The notes beneath the pieces were generated by a model that made no database searches, was not told the origin of the DNA, and saw nothing but the letters and a program-made list of their open reading frames with translations. Of a stretch of DNA of 25,469 nt, positions 1-7,720 are shown one piece after another; the first letter of the stretch is position 1, and each line of letters begins with the position of its first letter. The stretch comes from a virus, in the IMG/VR virus record IMGVR_UViG_3300034737_000034, positions 1 to 25,469 of that record. One strand, written 5' to 3'. A program made the position numbers and the translations under genes.

Positions 1-419
1 CAAAAGAAAAGTTCCAATGGATAGTAGATTTTCTTGAAGATAATCCAGAGACTATAGTTTTTTCTCTGTTTAAAGACCCTGTAATGGAGTTAAAGAAACA
101 CCTGAAAGACAAGGTGTATATGATTACAGGAGAATATAAGAAAGAATTTGATGATGCACTGAGAAAACAAAATAAACCAATAATTACAACATACGCTCTG
201 AAGGAAGGTGCTAACCTTCAGAGATACTCAAATGTTGTATATCTATCTTTACCTATGACATACCGAGACTACCAGCAATCACTGGCTCGGGTCTATCGGA
301 CAGGACAAGAAAAGAAAGTATCAATCTATAAATTATTCCAACAAACAATTGATTACAAGGTATATAATATTATCTTAAATAAAGGTAAAATTTATGGCTA
401 CTTACGCAAGGAGGATTAA
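1..419 (+). CDS. SNF2-family helicase, C-terminal part (5' end outside window)
   Basis: The frame is open from base 3 with no stop, so the gene enters from the left; the ATG at 84 is internal. The visible part matches the second RecA-like domain of SNF2/SF2 ATPases. Helices and strands of the HELICc fold lead to a segment in which unwound-product strands should pair (TYALKEGANLQ). Motif VI follows as QSLARVYRTGQ, equivalent to the usual QxxGRxxRxGQ with its arginine finger. Motifs I-III lie outside the window. Such phage helicases act in replication, recombination or replisome remodelling. It ends two bases before the next ATG, whose ribosome site it contains, so the two genes are co-transcribed. 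Family assignment is good; the exact role is not readable. Confidence 0.85.
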   Translation, partial: KEKFQWIVDFLEDNPETIVFSLFKDPVMELKKHLKDKVYMITGEYKKEFDDALRKQNKPIITTYALKEGANLQRYSNVVYLSLPMTYRDYQQSLARVYRTGQEKKVSIYKLFQQTIDYKVYNIILNKGKIYGYLRKED

Positions 420-420
420 T

Positions 421-1119
421 ATGTTAGAGATTTCAGCAAGCGGTATTAATCTATATCTTCAATGTCCAGTAGCTTTCAAACTGAAGTATATAGATAAAGT
501 AGAGATACCACAACAAGAAAACACAGCATTAATTACAGGTAAATTGGTGCATAGATGCTTGGAGTTATACTTTAAAGACAAGTTAAATAATAAAGATGGT
601 TATTTAAAACCAACTGATTATATGAAACTATCAGTAGAAGACTTTAAACACATCAATCCTTTACTTCTGGACGAAGCAATAGAAGAAGCAGACCATTACC
701 TTACTTTATATAATAAAGTAGCTCAGACATTAGTTCCAGAAGGTTCAGAGGAATATTTTGAGATGGAGTTAAATAGCAACTTAAAACTCAGAGGTTATAT
801 TGACTTGATTGCTCGTGAAGGTAAGAAAAGAATACTGATAGACTTTAAAACAACAAGGTCATCAGTAAAGGAGAATGCTAAATATAATCTACAGATTTCT
901 TTATATTCACTGACAAATAAAGCAGATGCATATTATCTCCATTACTTGACACCAACACACATTCAAGTAATGGAGATAAAACCTATTAATAAAGATATTT
1001 TACATAGTATAATTAGTAATGTAGAGAAATCAGTTTTAAACGATAATTTTCCACCTGTAGGAGTTATTAATGAAACTTGTAAAAGTTGTCAATTTAAGAA
1101 AGTTTGTAAATTTGTTTAA
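421..1119 (+). CDS. PD-(D/E)XK nuclease, RecB/Cas4-like, with probable Fe-S cluster
   Basis: This 232-residue protein has the RecB-family nuclease signature: GKLVH with His44, GYIDLI with Asp128, IDFKT with Asp141 and Lys143, and QISLY with Gln158. Cys15 near the N-terminus and Cys220, Cys223 and Cys229 at the C-terminus are spaced like the four ligands of a 4Fe-4S cluster in Cas4 and AddB nucleases. It is expected to process DNA ends during phage recombination or replication. The start at 421 is chosen because AAGGAGG at 408-414 lies six bases upstream; an in-frame ATG at 394 lies upstream of that site, inside the helicase gene. No Cas genes or arrays are near, so a recombination role is more likely than CRISPR adaptation. 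Confidence 0.88.
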   Translation: MLEISASGINLYLQCPVAFKLKYIDKVEIPQQENTALITGKLVHRCLELYFKDKLNNKDGYLKPTDYMKLSVEDFKHINPLLLDEAIEEADHYLTLYNKVAQTLVPEGSEEYFEMELNSNLKLRGYIDLIAREGKKRILIDFKTTRSSVKENAKYNLQISLYSLTNKADAYYLHYLTPTHIQVMEIKPINKDILHSIISNVEKSVLNDNFPPVGVINETCKSCQFKKVCKFV

Positions 1120-1138
1120 ATAATCGGAGGATACTGAG

Positions 1139-4021
1139 ATGGAACAGAATATAAATTTTCCTACATTATCATTTTACGAATTTGTAGATACATTAGGACT
1201 ACTTGAAAAGAATGTTAAGAAGTTTGAACCGTCAGATTTAACAGCACAGATTACACATCAAACAGACTTTACACTTGTCTCATTCAATCCGATGGTAGTA
1301 GCACTTTTCAATAATAAACTAACATCAATGAGAGATTTATTTCCATCAACTACTCTTAACTCTTTTAAAAACATCATTAACTCATTAGCAACTGAAGATT
1401 GGAGAGAACTCAGATTTACTATATCTCTTTACTCAAATAATAACCAATCATATCAGAACTTTGAGAAATCAAAAGTGTTAGCAAGAGCAGATATAGATAC
1501 AGCATATCCTCTGGAAGAGTTGGTATTAATGATAGAAAACACTTTCGGAGAGTATTTGCCAAACCTTATACACCGAACCTTTAAAGGTTGGCATCTCTTC
1601 TGGTTAGCAGATGAATTCATAGAAAGAAAAGATAGAAATTTAATAGAGAATTTTGTTGCTCTATTAAATAAATTTAAGTTTAGAACCAAAGCTACTTTTA
1701 TAGATAAGATTGACCTGTTTGGTGCTATGACACGCATTGTAAATAACGATTTACAATGCTATGTCTATAATCAAACTCTTTATTCTGTAAAAGCATTAAG
1801 AGATTTTGATACTAAGAAGTTAAAAAGTAATTATGATTACATCATTCCAGATAGATTAGAATTTGAAGATGTGTTGTCGCATTGTTCTGCATTCCAAACT
1901 CTGGATAACACTTGGGAGACACATTCATATAGACAATGGTTATATATGAGTATGTTATACGCAGCTAAATATATTTTAGCTGATACAGAGATAGAGAAGA
2001 AGAGAATTTATGATGAATTTGTTGAGAAATCTTCTACATATTCAAATGCTAATATTAACAAAATTAAAAAACAGTTTCAGTATTCTTTAAAGTGGGTGTT
2101 GAAAGATGACAAGTTAATACTACCTTCTTGTCGTGCTTTATACATCAGTGGTATATGTGAAAAATGTCCTATCTTCCGAGAGAAAGATGGGAACATAATT
2201 TCACACCCGTTTAGAGACAGTTTTAAGTTCAATGTAAATATAGATGGTTTCATCATCAGAAACGGAAGATGGTTCGCTCAAGAAACTGATAAAGAAGGTA
2301 ATGAGTTATTAATTGAGATATGTAAAGAGTTTAAAATATTGAAAGTGTTAAGAAAGATTATGCCATCAGAAACAATTGACTATTTGAAAATACTTGTTGA
2401 TAACAAGACTTATATAGTTCCAAAAGACAACAAAACTGATGGTGGTCTTAATCTTTCTATTATAGCTAACATAATACCTATTGCTGATAAAAGAAGATTT
2501 AGAAATCTAATAGAAAAATATCTTTATAATCTCAGTTTTGACAAAACCAACTTTATAGAAGTTGATTTTGTCGGATATAGAAAGAAGTTCAATGTTAAAG
2601 ATTATGAGATTGTAGTCGCTAACGAGAATGTATCCGAACAAGATTTGTTCGGCATTCTCTACGGCTACTTTCAAGATAATAATAGTTTAGCTGACTACAT
2701 ACCTGCAAGAAAAGGTAATTATGAGAGATGGAAGGAAGCTTATGTAAAGTTATTTCAACTTCAGGAACCATTATCACTTTATTTAGTGAGTTTCTCTTTA
2801 TCTCACCTACTACTTGATTGGTATAAAGAAAGCACAGGCTTTCTTTTAACACCAATAATTGCTCTGAAAGGTCAGAGTAGAGTAGGTAAAACAAAGAGAA
2901 GTATATTATCACTTGCTCTTTATGGAAAACCGAAAGAGTTTTCTTTTGGTTCTATAACAGAGGCGAGGATTAAAAACCAATTCGGAGTGATAAAAACTCC
3001 GATTATAATTGATGAAGTAGTATCTCGTGGTAGTAATTTTGAGAAGATGCGTAATTTGTTATATCATATAGCAAATGCATCAGTGAAAGCTGATGCATAC
3101 AAGACTGCACCACCAATTAGTTCTCCTGTGATACTTACAGGAGAACCTCAGAACTTCAACCTTGAGAAACTCTTCCAAGAAGCTCAAGGATTGATAAGAA
3201 GAGTATTCACTATTTTATTAAAGAAAGAAACTATTAAAGAAGACTTCTGGAATGCTATAGATTATGAAATACTTCCAGTACTAACTAAAAACTATGGCTG
3301 GATATTTAGGCACTTAAACTCTTTCAAAACTGCTGATTTAGATAGTATGTTTACTGAGACTAAGAAAGTAGTAGATAGTCTATTTCATAGATTTAAATCT
3401 ACACTTTACGAAGACCATTTGACACAGATAACAATCTCATTTATGGCATTCAAAATATTTTATAGAGACTTAGGTATTAGTGAAGATGAAATAAATGAGA
3501 CTATAGTAAAAATCTCTGAGTATCTACTTGAGAAAACAGAAATAATGTCAGACTTCTTAGCATCTGATAACTCATTTGAAGATTTTATCTTAGACACTGC
3601 TAATAAACTAAAAGAAGCATTATCAAACAGAAAAGAGTTATCAGGTATCACTTTATCACAAGCATTAACCAAGAGTAATGTCTCATTGGAAGGTTTAGAT
3701 AAAGAAGAAAGTTCACTGTTAAAACTATGTTTTGGTAAGCGTTATAGTAGTGGTAATTACTATTTTGCTAATAATGTATTGATAGATACTATTTATAAAG
3801 ACACAGATGTAAATAGACTTCTTAATAATAAGACACAAGTATCAGAAAAACTCTGGAACACTTTTGTTGATTTATATAAAGCACTTATCAAAAAGAAATA
3901 TGACCTTAAAACATCACTAAGTATATTTGAAAAGTTAGCAACTGGTGGACTTCCAGAGTTTAAAAGTAGTGATAAACCCGAAGAAATAACTAATGAAGAA
4001 ATAGGGGAGGTAGATTTCTAA
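1139..4021 (+). CDS. Primase-polymerase (AEP-like) fused to P-loop helicase
   Basis: The 960-residue protein appears to carry priming and unwinding activities in one chain. The N-terminal part shows three motifs typical of archaeo-eukaryotic primases: RADIDT (Asp118, Asp120), KGWHLFW (His152) and KIDLFGAMTRIVN. A cysteine cluster near residues 330-345 (SCR...GICEKCP) may bind zinc. The C-terminal part has Walker A GQSRVGKT (578-585), Walker B PIIIDE (Asp625, Glu626), a sensor-like VILTGEP and an arginine pair (LIRRVF). This resembles the DUF927/SF3-like helicases of phage primase-helicases. GGAGG lies ten bases before the ATG. The stop overlaps the next start (TAATG). A polymerase follows, so the set forms a phage replisome. 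Primase motifs are assigned by eye. Confidence 0.75.
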   Translation: MEQNINFPTLSFYEFVDTLGLLEKNVKKFEPSDLTAQITHQTDFTLVSFNPMVVALFNNKLTSMRDLFPSTTLNSFKNIINSLATEDWRELRFTISLYSNNNQSYQNFEKSKVLARADIDTAYPLEELVLMIENTFGEYLPNLIHRTFKGWHLFWLADEFIERKDRNLIENFVALLNKFKFRTKATFIDKIDLFGAMTRIVNNDLQCYVYNQTLYSVKALRDFDTKKLKSNYDYIIPDRLEFEDVLSHCSAFQTLDNTWETHSYRQWLYMSMLYAAKYILADTEIEKKRIYDEFVEKSSTYSNANINKIKKQFQYSLKWVLKDDKLILPSCRALYISGICEKCPIFREKDGNIISHPFRDSFKFNVNIDGFIIRNGRWFAQETDKEGNELLIEICKEFKILKVLRKIMPSETIDYLKILVDNKTYIVPKDNKTDGGLNLSIIANIIPIADKRRFRNLIEKYLYNLSFDKTNFIEVDFVGYRKKFNVKDYEIVVANENVSEQDLFGILYGYFQDNNSLADYIPARKGNYERWKEAYVKLFQLQEPLSLYLVSFSLSHLLLDWYKESTGFLLTPIIALKGQSRVGKTKRSILSLALYGKPKEFSFGSITEARIKNQFGVIKTPIIIDEVVSRGSNFEKMRNLLYHIANASVKADAYKTAPPISSPVILTGEPQNFNLEKLFQEAQGLIRRVFTILLKKETIKEDFWNAIDYEILPVLTKNYGWIFRHLNSFKTADLDSMFTETKKVVDSLFHRFKSTLYEDHLTQITISFMAFKIFYRDLGISEDEINETIVKISEYLLEKTEIMSDFLASDNSFEDFILDTANKLKEALSNRKELSGITLSQALTKSNVSLEGLDKEESSLLKLCFGKRYSSGNYYFANNVLIDTIYKDTDVNRLLNNKTQVSEKLWNTFVDLYKALIKKKYDLKTSLSIFEKLATGGLPEFKSSDKPEEITNEEIGEVDF

Positions 4022-4299
4022 TGAAGAATTATAAAACTCTTGAAGGTTTAATTAGAATTTTTAGTGATTATCAAGATGAATTTACTGATTATGATAGCTA
4101 TTTCGCAAGTAGAATGTTATTGAAAGAGTATTTTGAAATAGTTAAGACTTCAGATTATTTAGACTTTGTTTTTGATGTAGCGATGGAATATATAGCACCT
4201 GAAGATATTTACATAATAGAAGAATTTATTTCAAGTTATTATGAAAAATACTATAAATTATTATTAAGGAGGTTGAAAGATGTATCAACTAATAAATAA
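4021..4299 (+). CDS. Small acidic helical protein of unknown function in replication operon
   Basis: This is a 92-residue protein I do not recognise. It is acidic and rich in Tyr, Phe, Asp and Glu, with probable helices throughout and no cysteine motif, signal peptide or membrane segment. Its ATG overlaps the stop of the primase-helicase, and AGGGGAGG lies just upstream at 4003-4010. Its end overlaps the polymerase start by 20 bases. The tight coupling between helicase and polymerase suggests a replisome accessory factor, but that rests on position alone. Confidence 0.72.
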   Translation: MKNYKTLEGLIRIFSDYQDEFTDYDSYFASRMLLKEYFEIVKTSDYLDFVFDVAMEYIAPEDIYIIEEFISSYYEKYYKLLLRRLKDVSTNK

Positions 4300-5920
4300 C
4301 TTACCTGACTTACCAAGAGATAAGACTTTATATGTAGATACAGAAACAACCAATTTATATGGAGATGTTGTCTTATTACAATTGTATCAGGAAGATTTAG
4401 ATAAAGTTATTATAGTAAATACTAAAAATATCTCCAGAGAAACTATTTTAGAGTATCTAAAAAGTTTTAAACATATAGTAGGTTATAACCTACTATATGA
4501 CTTTGAAGTTTTAGGTGCAAGTTTTGATGATGTAAAAGACAGAAACTTTTATGATGACTTATACCTTGCTTCAAAGTATGTCTTTTATGAACAAGAAAAT
4601 TTCAGCTTATATGATATTCTTAACAATGTGTTAAAGCTTGATATAAAGATAGATAAAAAGAAGATGCAGAGACAAGGTTTTGATGGTCTCTTCTTTACAC
4701 AGGAGCAGTTAGAATACTCTGCTACTGATGTATTACACCTTCCAAAGCTTTACAAAGCAATCTTAAGAATGGAACCTAATCTATTTGACAACAATAGAAT
4801 ATATAGAATGGATTTATTCGTATCCAAAATGATGTTGGATATTCATAAAAACGGTTTAAAAGTGAATAGAAGAAAACTCCAAGAAAGAAAATCAGAACTT
4901 GAAAATAGATTAAAATCTTTAAAGTTTGATTTTAATCCACTATCACCTCAGCAGGTAGCTAAAGTCTTAGGAACTTCTAAGGCTGATAAAGAAGTGTTGC
5001 AAGACTTGGCTTACAGAGGTAATGAAACAGCTAAACAAATATTGGAATATAGAAAGATTACAAAACTTTTAAACTTCATTGAGAAATTTAATAAAGACCG
5101 AGTGTTCGGGAAGTTCAATGTCGTTGGAACTAAGAGTGGTAGAATGTCTTGTTCCAATGAAAATATACAACAGATACCGAGAGAGTTGAGAAGTATTTTC
5201 GGTTTTGAAGATGATGACGATAGAGTGTTTGTAGTAGCAGACTTCCCACAGATTGAACTTCGTCTTGCTGGTCTTATTTGGCAAGAAGATAATATGATTA
5301 AAGCATTTCAAGAAGGTGTAGATTTACACCGTTTCACTGCATCAGTAATATACTCTAAAGATATGGAAGATGTAAATAAAACAGAGAGACAGATAAGTAA
5401 AAGTGCCAACTTCGGACTTCTTTACGGAATGTCTGGAAGAATGTTCTCCAAGTATGTTTACACAAACACAGGTATAGAATTATCAGAAGAAGATGGAGAA
5501 ATGATTAAACAGAAGTGGTTAAATACATATACTAAGATAGCATCAAAACACCAAAGAGTGAAAAATGCTTTATATCCTTTAAGAGTTTATGAAGACAAAA
5601 CAATCTTAGGAAGGAGATATAGAACAAACTCCTTCAATGAAGCTCTTAATATCCAAATACAGGGTTCAGGTGCAGAGTTGTTAAAACAGACATTAATAAC
5701 TTTAAAGTTAAAAAATCCATCTTTAAAGATAGTGAATATCATTCACGATGAGATTATTATTGAATGTGATAAGAAAGAAGCAGAAGAAGTTAAAACACTT
5801 CTAAAGCAATCTATGGAAGAAGCTTGGAAGATACTGTGTAATAAGTCAAAATTAGATATAAAGTATTTTGACCTTGAAGTAGAAGAACCTGAGATATTAA
5901 AAACAATTTCCAAATCTTAA
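4280..5920 (+). CDS. polA: Family A DNA polymerase with 3'-5' exonuclease domain
   Basis: The 546-residue enzyme replicates the phage genome. The N-terminal DnaQ-like exonuclease keeps its catalytic acids: VDTET (Asp20, Glu22), the VGYNLLYDFE segment, and YSATDVLHLP. The polymerase domain shows a T-x-SGRMS...NIQQIP stretch, motif A with Asp321 (DFPQIELR), motif B with Lys374 (KSANFGLLYG), and motif C His489-Asp490-Glu491. No 5' nuclease domain is present, which explains the length compared with about 930 residues in E. coli Pol I. The overall plan resembles proofreading family A polymerases of hot-spring Aquificae viruses; that likeness is from memory and not tested. AAGGAGG at 4266-4272 sits seven bases before the ATG. 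Confidence 0.96.
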   Translation: MYQLINNLPDLPRDKTLYVDTETTNLYGDVVLLQLYQEDLDKVIIVNTKNISRETILEYLKSFKHIVGYNLLYDFEVLGASFDDVKDRNFYDDLYLASKYVFYEQENFSLYDILNNVLKLDIKIDKKKMQRQGFDGLFFTQEQLEYSATDVLHLPKLYKAILRMEPNLFDNNRIYRMDLFVSKMMLDIHKNGLKVNRRKLQERKSELENRLKSLKFDFNPLSPQQVAKVLGTSKADKEVLQDLAYRGNETAKQILEYRKITKLLNFIEKFNKDRVFGKFNVVGTKSGRMSCSNENIQQIPRELRSIFGFEDDDDRVFVVADFPQIELRLAGLIWQEDNMIKAFQEGVDLHRFTASVIYSKDMEDVNKTERQISKSANFGLLYGMSGRMFSKYVYTNTGIELSEEDGEMIKQKWLNTYTKIASKHQRVKNALYPLRVYEDKTILGRRYRTNSFNEALNIQIQGSGAELLKQTLITLKLKNPSLKIVNIIHDEIIIECDKKEAEEVKTLLKQSMEEAWKILCNKSKLDIKYFDLEVEEPEILKTISKS

Positions 5921-5921
5921 A

Positions 5922-5941
5922 AGATTACAAAATTGTAATCT
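5922..5941. repeat. Inverted repeat upstream of promoter (operator or weak terminator)
   Basis: AGATTACAA and TTGTAATCT face each other across two bases. It lies just after the polymerase stop and nine bases upstream of the -35 box of the next promoter. As RNA it could form an eight-pair stem with a four-base loop, but no T-run follows, so termination would be weak. The TTACA/TGTAA half-sites recur in a second inverted repeat downstream of the promoter, which favours a protein-binding site. Confidence 0.45.
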
Positions 5942-5949
5942 AAAATCTA

Positions 5950-5978
5950 TTGACAAACTAAAAATTTTTATATATAAT
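5950..5978 (+). promoter_or_regulatory. Consensus sigma70-type promoter for the acidic-gene operon
   Basis: TTGACA at 5950-5955 and TATAAT at 5973-5978 are separated by exactly 17 bases. Transcription should start near 5985 and give a leader of about 30 bases before the ATG at 6017. The extended sequence TATTGACAAACTAAAAATT resembles the two - strand promoters in this window. Confidence 0.88.
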
Positions 5979-5983
5979 TATTA

Positions 5984-6003
5984 TGTAAATAAAATTTATT
6001 ACA
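5984..6003. promoter_or_regulatory. Candidate operator: imperfect inverted repeat at the transcription start
   Basis: TGTAA at 5984-5988 and TTACA at 5999-6003 bracket an AT-rich near-palindromic core. It begins five bases after the -10 box, so a bound protein would block RNA polymerase. It has the same half-site as the repeat at 5922-5941. AT-rich DNA gives chance palindromes, so confidence is modest. Confidence 0.35.
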
Positions 6004-6016
6004 GGAGGATTTGAAA

Positions 6017-6367
6017 ATGGATTACACAGTTGTGTTTTACGACAAGTTCCTAAATATTAATGGTGTAGATGTTAAGTTGTCAGAGGCGTCATTTGACTAC
6101 CTTACCAACCCACCTAATATCAGTGAGAATTGTTTACACATCTTCATCACTATTGAAAATCTAAACACTTCAAGTGAAGATGAGGAATGTGAAGATACTG
6201 AACCGAAATATTTATCATACTTCCACGCTGAAGAGTATGAAATTCAATTTGGTAATTTTGATTTGGATCTCTATCAGTCTGATGTAAAATTTCTACAGTT
6301 CAAAATTAGTGATTATTATTTGTTGACAATTACAGTAGAACAATCATCAATGACAAGAGAACTTTAA
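6017..6367 (+). CDS. Small acidic protein, first gene after the strong + strand promoter
   Basis: This is a 116-residue protein I do not recognise. It is strongly acidic, with a central Asp/Glu-rich stretch (SSEDEECEDTEP) followed by Tyr/Phe-rich strands. It has no signal peptide or membrane helix. The ATG at 6017 is chosen over the in-frame TTG at 6011 because AGGAGG at 6003-6008 is eight bases before the ATG but only two before the TTG. The 17-base sequence from the ribosome site through the ATG is repeated exactly before the third gene of the operon. The promoter strength and small size suggest a host-takeover or regulatory protein, but no homology supports this. Confidence 0.75.
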   Translation: MDYTVVFYDKFLNINGVDVKLSEASFDYLTNPPNISENCLHIFITIENLNTSSEDEECEDTEPKYLSYFHAEEYEIQFGNFDLDLYQSDVKFLQFKISDYYLLTITVEQSSMTREL

Positions 6368-6379
6368 GGAGGTGTTATT

Positions 6380-6721
6380 ATGTTAGAAAATATTATTTTA
6401 AATATTTGTGATGAAGGTGATTACTACAGTTTCAAGTTTGAGTATTACGGAATTTGTTATCCATATATTAGATTAATATTTATTAAAAAGTTTGATAATG
6501 ATACTAAGAAAAGTTTTGTTTTTGAATTATTATCTGATTGTAGAAATAGAATATATGTTGTAGCAGAAGAAGATTTACAAGGTAGAGAACTCCAAGATTA
6601 TGATTGGGAATTTGTATTTAAAGATTATACAACCAAAATAATAACTAAGCTTAAAGATGCTCGGTTTATGTTAATGAATGAAGAAGAGTTAAAAGAATAT
6701 ATGGATATTATATTTGAATAA
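6380..6721 (+). CDS. Small acidic protein, paralogue A of a tandem pair
   Basis: This 113-residue protein has an excess of about nine acidic over basic residues. It aligns along most of its length with the next gene product: YYSFKFEYYGICY against YYGFNFEFEEPCY, NRIYVVAEEDL against NKIYVVAQEDF, DYDWEFVF against EYEWEFEF, and MNEEELKEYMD against MTEEQLNEYYD. The two therefore come from a duplication. AAGGAGG at 6366-6372 overlaps the previous stop and lies seven bases before the ATG. There is no known domain; the alternating hydrophobic and charged pattern suggests a small beta-rich fold. Function unknown. Confidence 0.78.
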   Translation: MLENIILNICDEGDYYSFKFEYYGICYPYIRLIFIKKFDNDTKKSFVFELLSDCRNRIYVVAEEDLQGRELQDYDWEFVFKDYTTKIITKLKDARFMLMNEEELKEYMDIIFE

Positions 6722-6736
6722 AAGGAGGATTTGAAA

Positions 6737-7117
6737 ATGATAAAGAGTGTATGTTTTGAATTGTATAATCACAGTGAGTATTATGGGTTTAATTTTGAGT
6801 TTGAGGAACCTTGTTATATAGACATCAGACCTGTAAGTTGTGGAGATTTTGGAGACCGAAACTATAAACAGTTCGGTCTTGTAAGTGGTTGTTATGTTCA
6901 GAATTACTTTATCTTTGAACTGACAGATGCATATAAAAACAAGATATATGTCGTAGCACAAGAGGACTTCTGGGACACAAACCCAGAAGAGTATGAGTGG
7001 GAATTTGAATTCAGTGGTCGTAAGATAAAACTATCAACTAAGCTTGGAAATGCTTGGTTCGGTTTAATGACTGAAGAACAATTAAACGAATACTACGATT
7101 ATATGGATAGTATCTAA
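6737..7117 (+). CDS. Small acidic protein, paralogue B of a tandem pair
   Basis: This 126-residue protein is homologous to the preceding one and about 13 residues longer, mainly through an insertion between the N-terminal strands and the conserved FxFEL segment (around CGDFGDRNYKQFGLVSGC). The insertion contains two of its cysteines. The net charge is about minus 13. The ATG at 6737 is preferred over the TTG at 6731 because AGGAGG at 6723-6728 is eight bases upstream of the ATG. It is the last + strand gene before the convergent hairpin. Acidic small phage proteins sometimes mimic DNA to block host nucleases or restriction enzymes; here that is a hypothesis only. Confidence 0.78.
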   Translation: MIKSVCFELYNHSEYYGFNFEFEEPCYIDIRPVSCGDFGDRNYKQFGLVSGCYVQNYFIFELTDAYKNKIYVVAQEDFWDTNPEEYEWEFEFSGRKIKLSTKLGNAWFGLMTEEQLNEYYDYMDSI

Positions 7118-7123
7118 CCATAC

Positions 7124-7146
7124 CAACCGACCTATACGGTCGGTTG
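7124..7146. terminator. Convergent hairpin, probable bidirectional terminator
   Basis: CAACCGACC and GGTCGGTTG form a perfect nine-pair, GC-rich stem with a TATAC loop. It fills the 31-base gap between the last + strand gene (stop at 7117) and the last - strand gene (stop at 7149). GC-rich stems are rare in this AT-rich window and the location is right for a shared terminator. Neither flank has a long U-run, so efficiency is uncertain. Confidence 0.65.
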
Positions 7147-7148
7147 TC

Positions 7149-7487
7149 TCAAATTTCAACTTCTTTAACTTGTATCACACTACCTTTCTCTTGATTATGT
7201 ATATGAAACACATACACATCAAAACCTTTCTTCAGCCACGGTAAAAATTTCTCTTGGTGTATAGATAACTTACCTTTGTTTAATTTCACTTCAACAAATG
7301 AAGGTTTCAGTATCTTATCGTAAGGTTCCTTATAACTCACTGCGATGTAGTCTGGAAATCCTCTCAGTATCGGAGTATATATTTTCACAGCTTCTCCAAA
7401 AATATACTTTTGAAGATATGGATAAGTTTCTTTCTCTTTTGAAAACTGTTTCTTTATAGGTATCTCAAGTATTGTAGTCATCTTCAT
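7149..7487 (-). CDS. VRR-NUC (PD-(D/E)XK) nuclease
   Basis: The protein of about 112 residues matches the compact VRR-NUC fold. Catalytic residues are visible as GFPD (Asp46), FVEVK (Glu66, Lys68) and the downstream Gln78 in KLSIHQ, followed by a strand GFDVYVFHI. Stand-alone phage VRR-NUC proteins are thought to cleave branched DNA such as Holliday junctions, which fits a role before DNA packaging. Numbering uses the ATG at 7487, nine bases after AGGAG; ATGs at 7493 and 7481 are alternatives. It overlaps the zinc-ribbon gene by about 20 bases and is the last gene of the - strand block. A nuclease at the end of a virion operon suggests late expression for clearing branches during packaging. 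Confidence 0.85.
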   Translation of the reverse strand: MKMTTILEIPIKKQFSKEKETYPYLQKYIFGEAVKIYTPILRGFPDYIAVSYKEPYDKILKPSFVEVKLNKGKLSIHQEKFLPWLKKGFDVYVFHIHNQEKGSVIQVKEVEI

Positions 7488-7674
7488 CTTCATAATCTCC
7501 TAAGACTAAGTTGTCAGTATCTTCCTTTCTCTTTCTGACATCTTTAAACAGTCTCCTATAACATTTGTCGCATAAATCAAATATGTGTCTATTTCTACCT
7601 CTAACTGCTTCTATAAAATAGATGTCTTCAGATAAAACAGTAGTCTTGCATAAATCACATACATAAACAATCAT
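7465..7674 (-). CDS. Small zinc-ribbon protein
   Basis: The 69-residue protein has two CxxC knuckles, Cys6-x2-Cys9 and Cys35-x2-Cys38, separated by a basic stretch (RGRNRH). It ends in a charged tail with KRKED and an acidic last ten residues. This is the pattern of small phage zinc ribbons that bind nucleic acid or RNA polymerase. AAGGAG lies six bases before the ATG. It overlaps the VRR-NUC gene and so is probably translationally coupled to it. Its target cannot be read from sequence. Confidence 0.78.
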   Translation of the reverse strand: MIVYVCDLCKTTVLSEDIYFIEAVRGRNRHIFDLCDKCYRRLFKDVRKRKEDTDNLVLGDYEDEDDYNT

Positions 7675-7720
7675 TCTACACTCCTTTGTTTAATAACTAA
7701 TATTTTACCATAACTTTTCA

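Noticed and set aside
421-1119. Cas4 of a CRISPR system
   Set aside because: The Fe-S nuclease resembles Cas4, but no cas genes or arrays are present and replication genes surround it, so a phage recombination nuclease is more likely.
2619-2912. 97-residue - strand frame opposite the primase-helicase
   Set aside because: It covers the reverse of the Walker A region, has no ribosome site, and is a shadow of the real gene.
6689-6961. 90-residue - strand frame opposite the acidic paralogues
   Set aside because: It lies antisense to well-supported genes with good ribosome sites and has a composition expected of a reverse-strand shadow.
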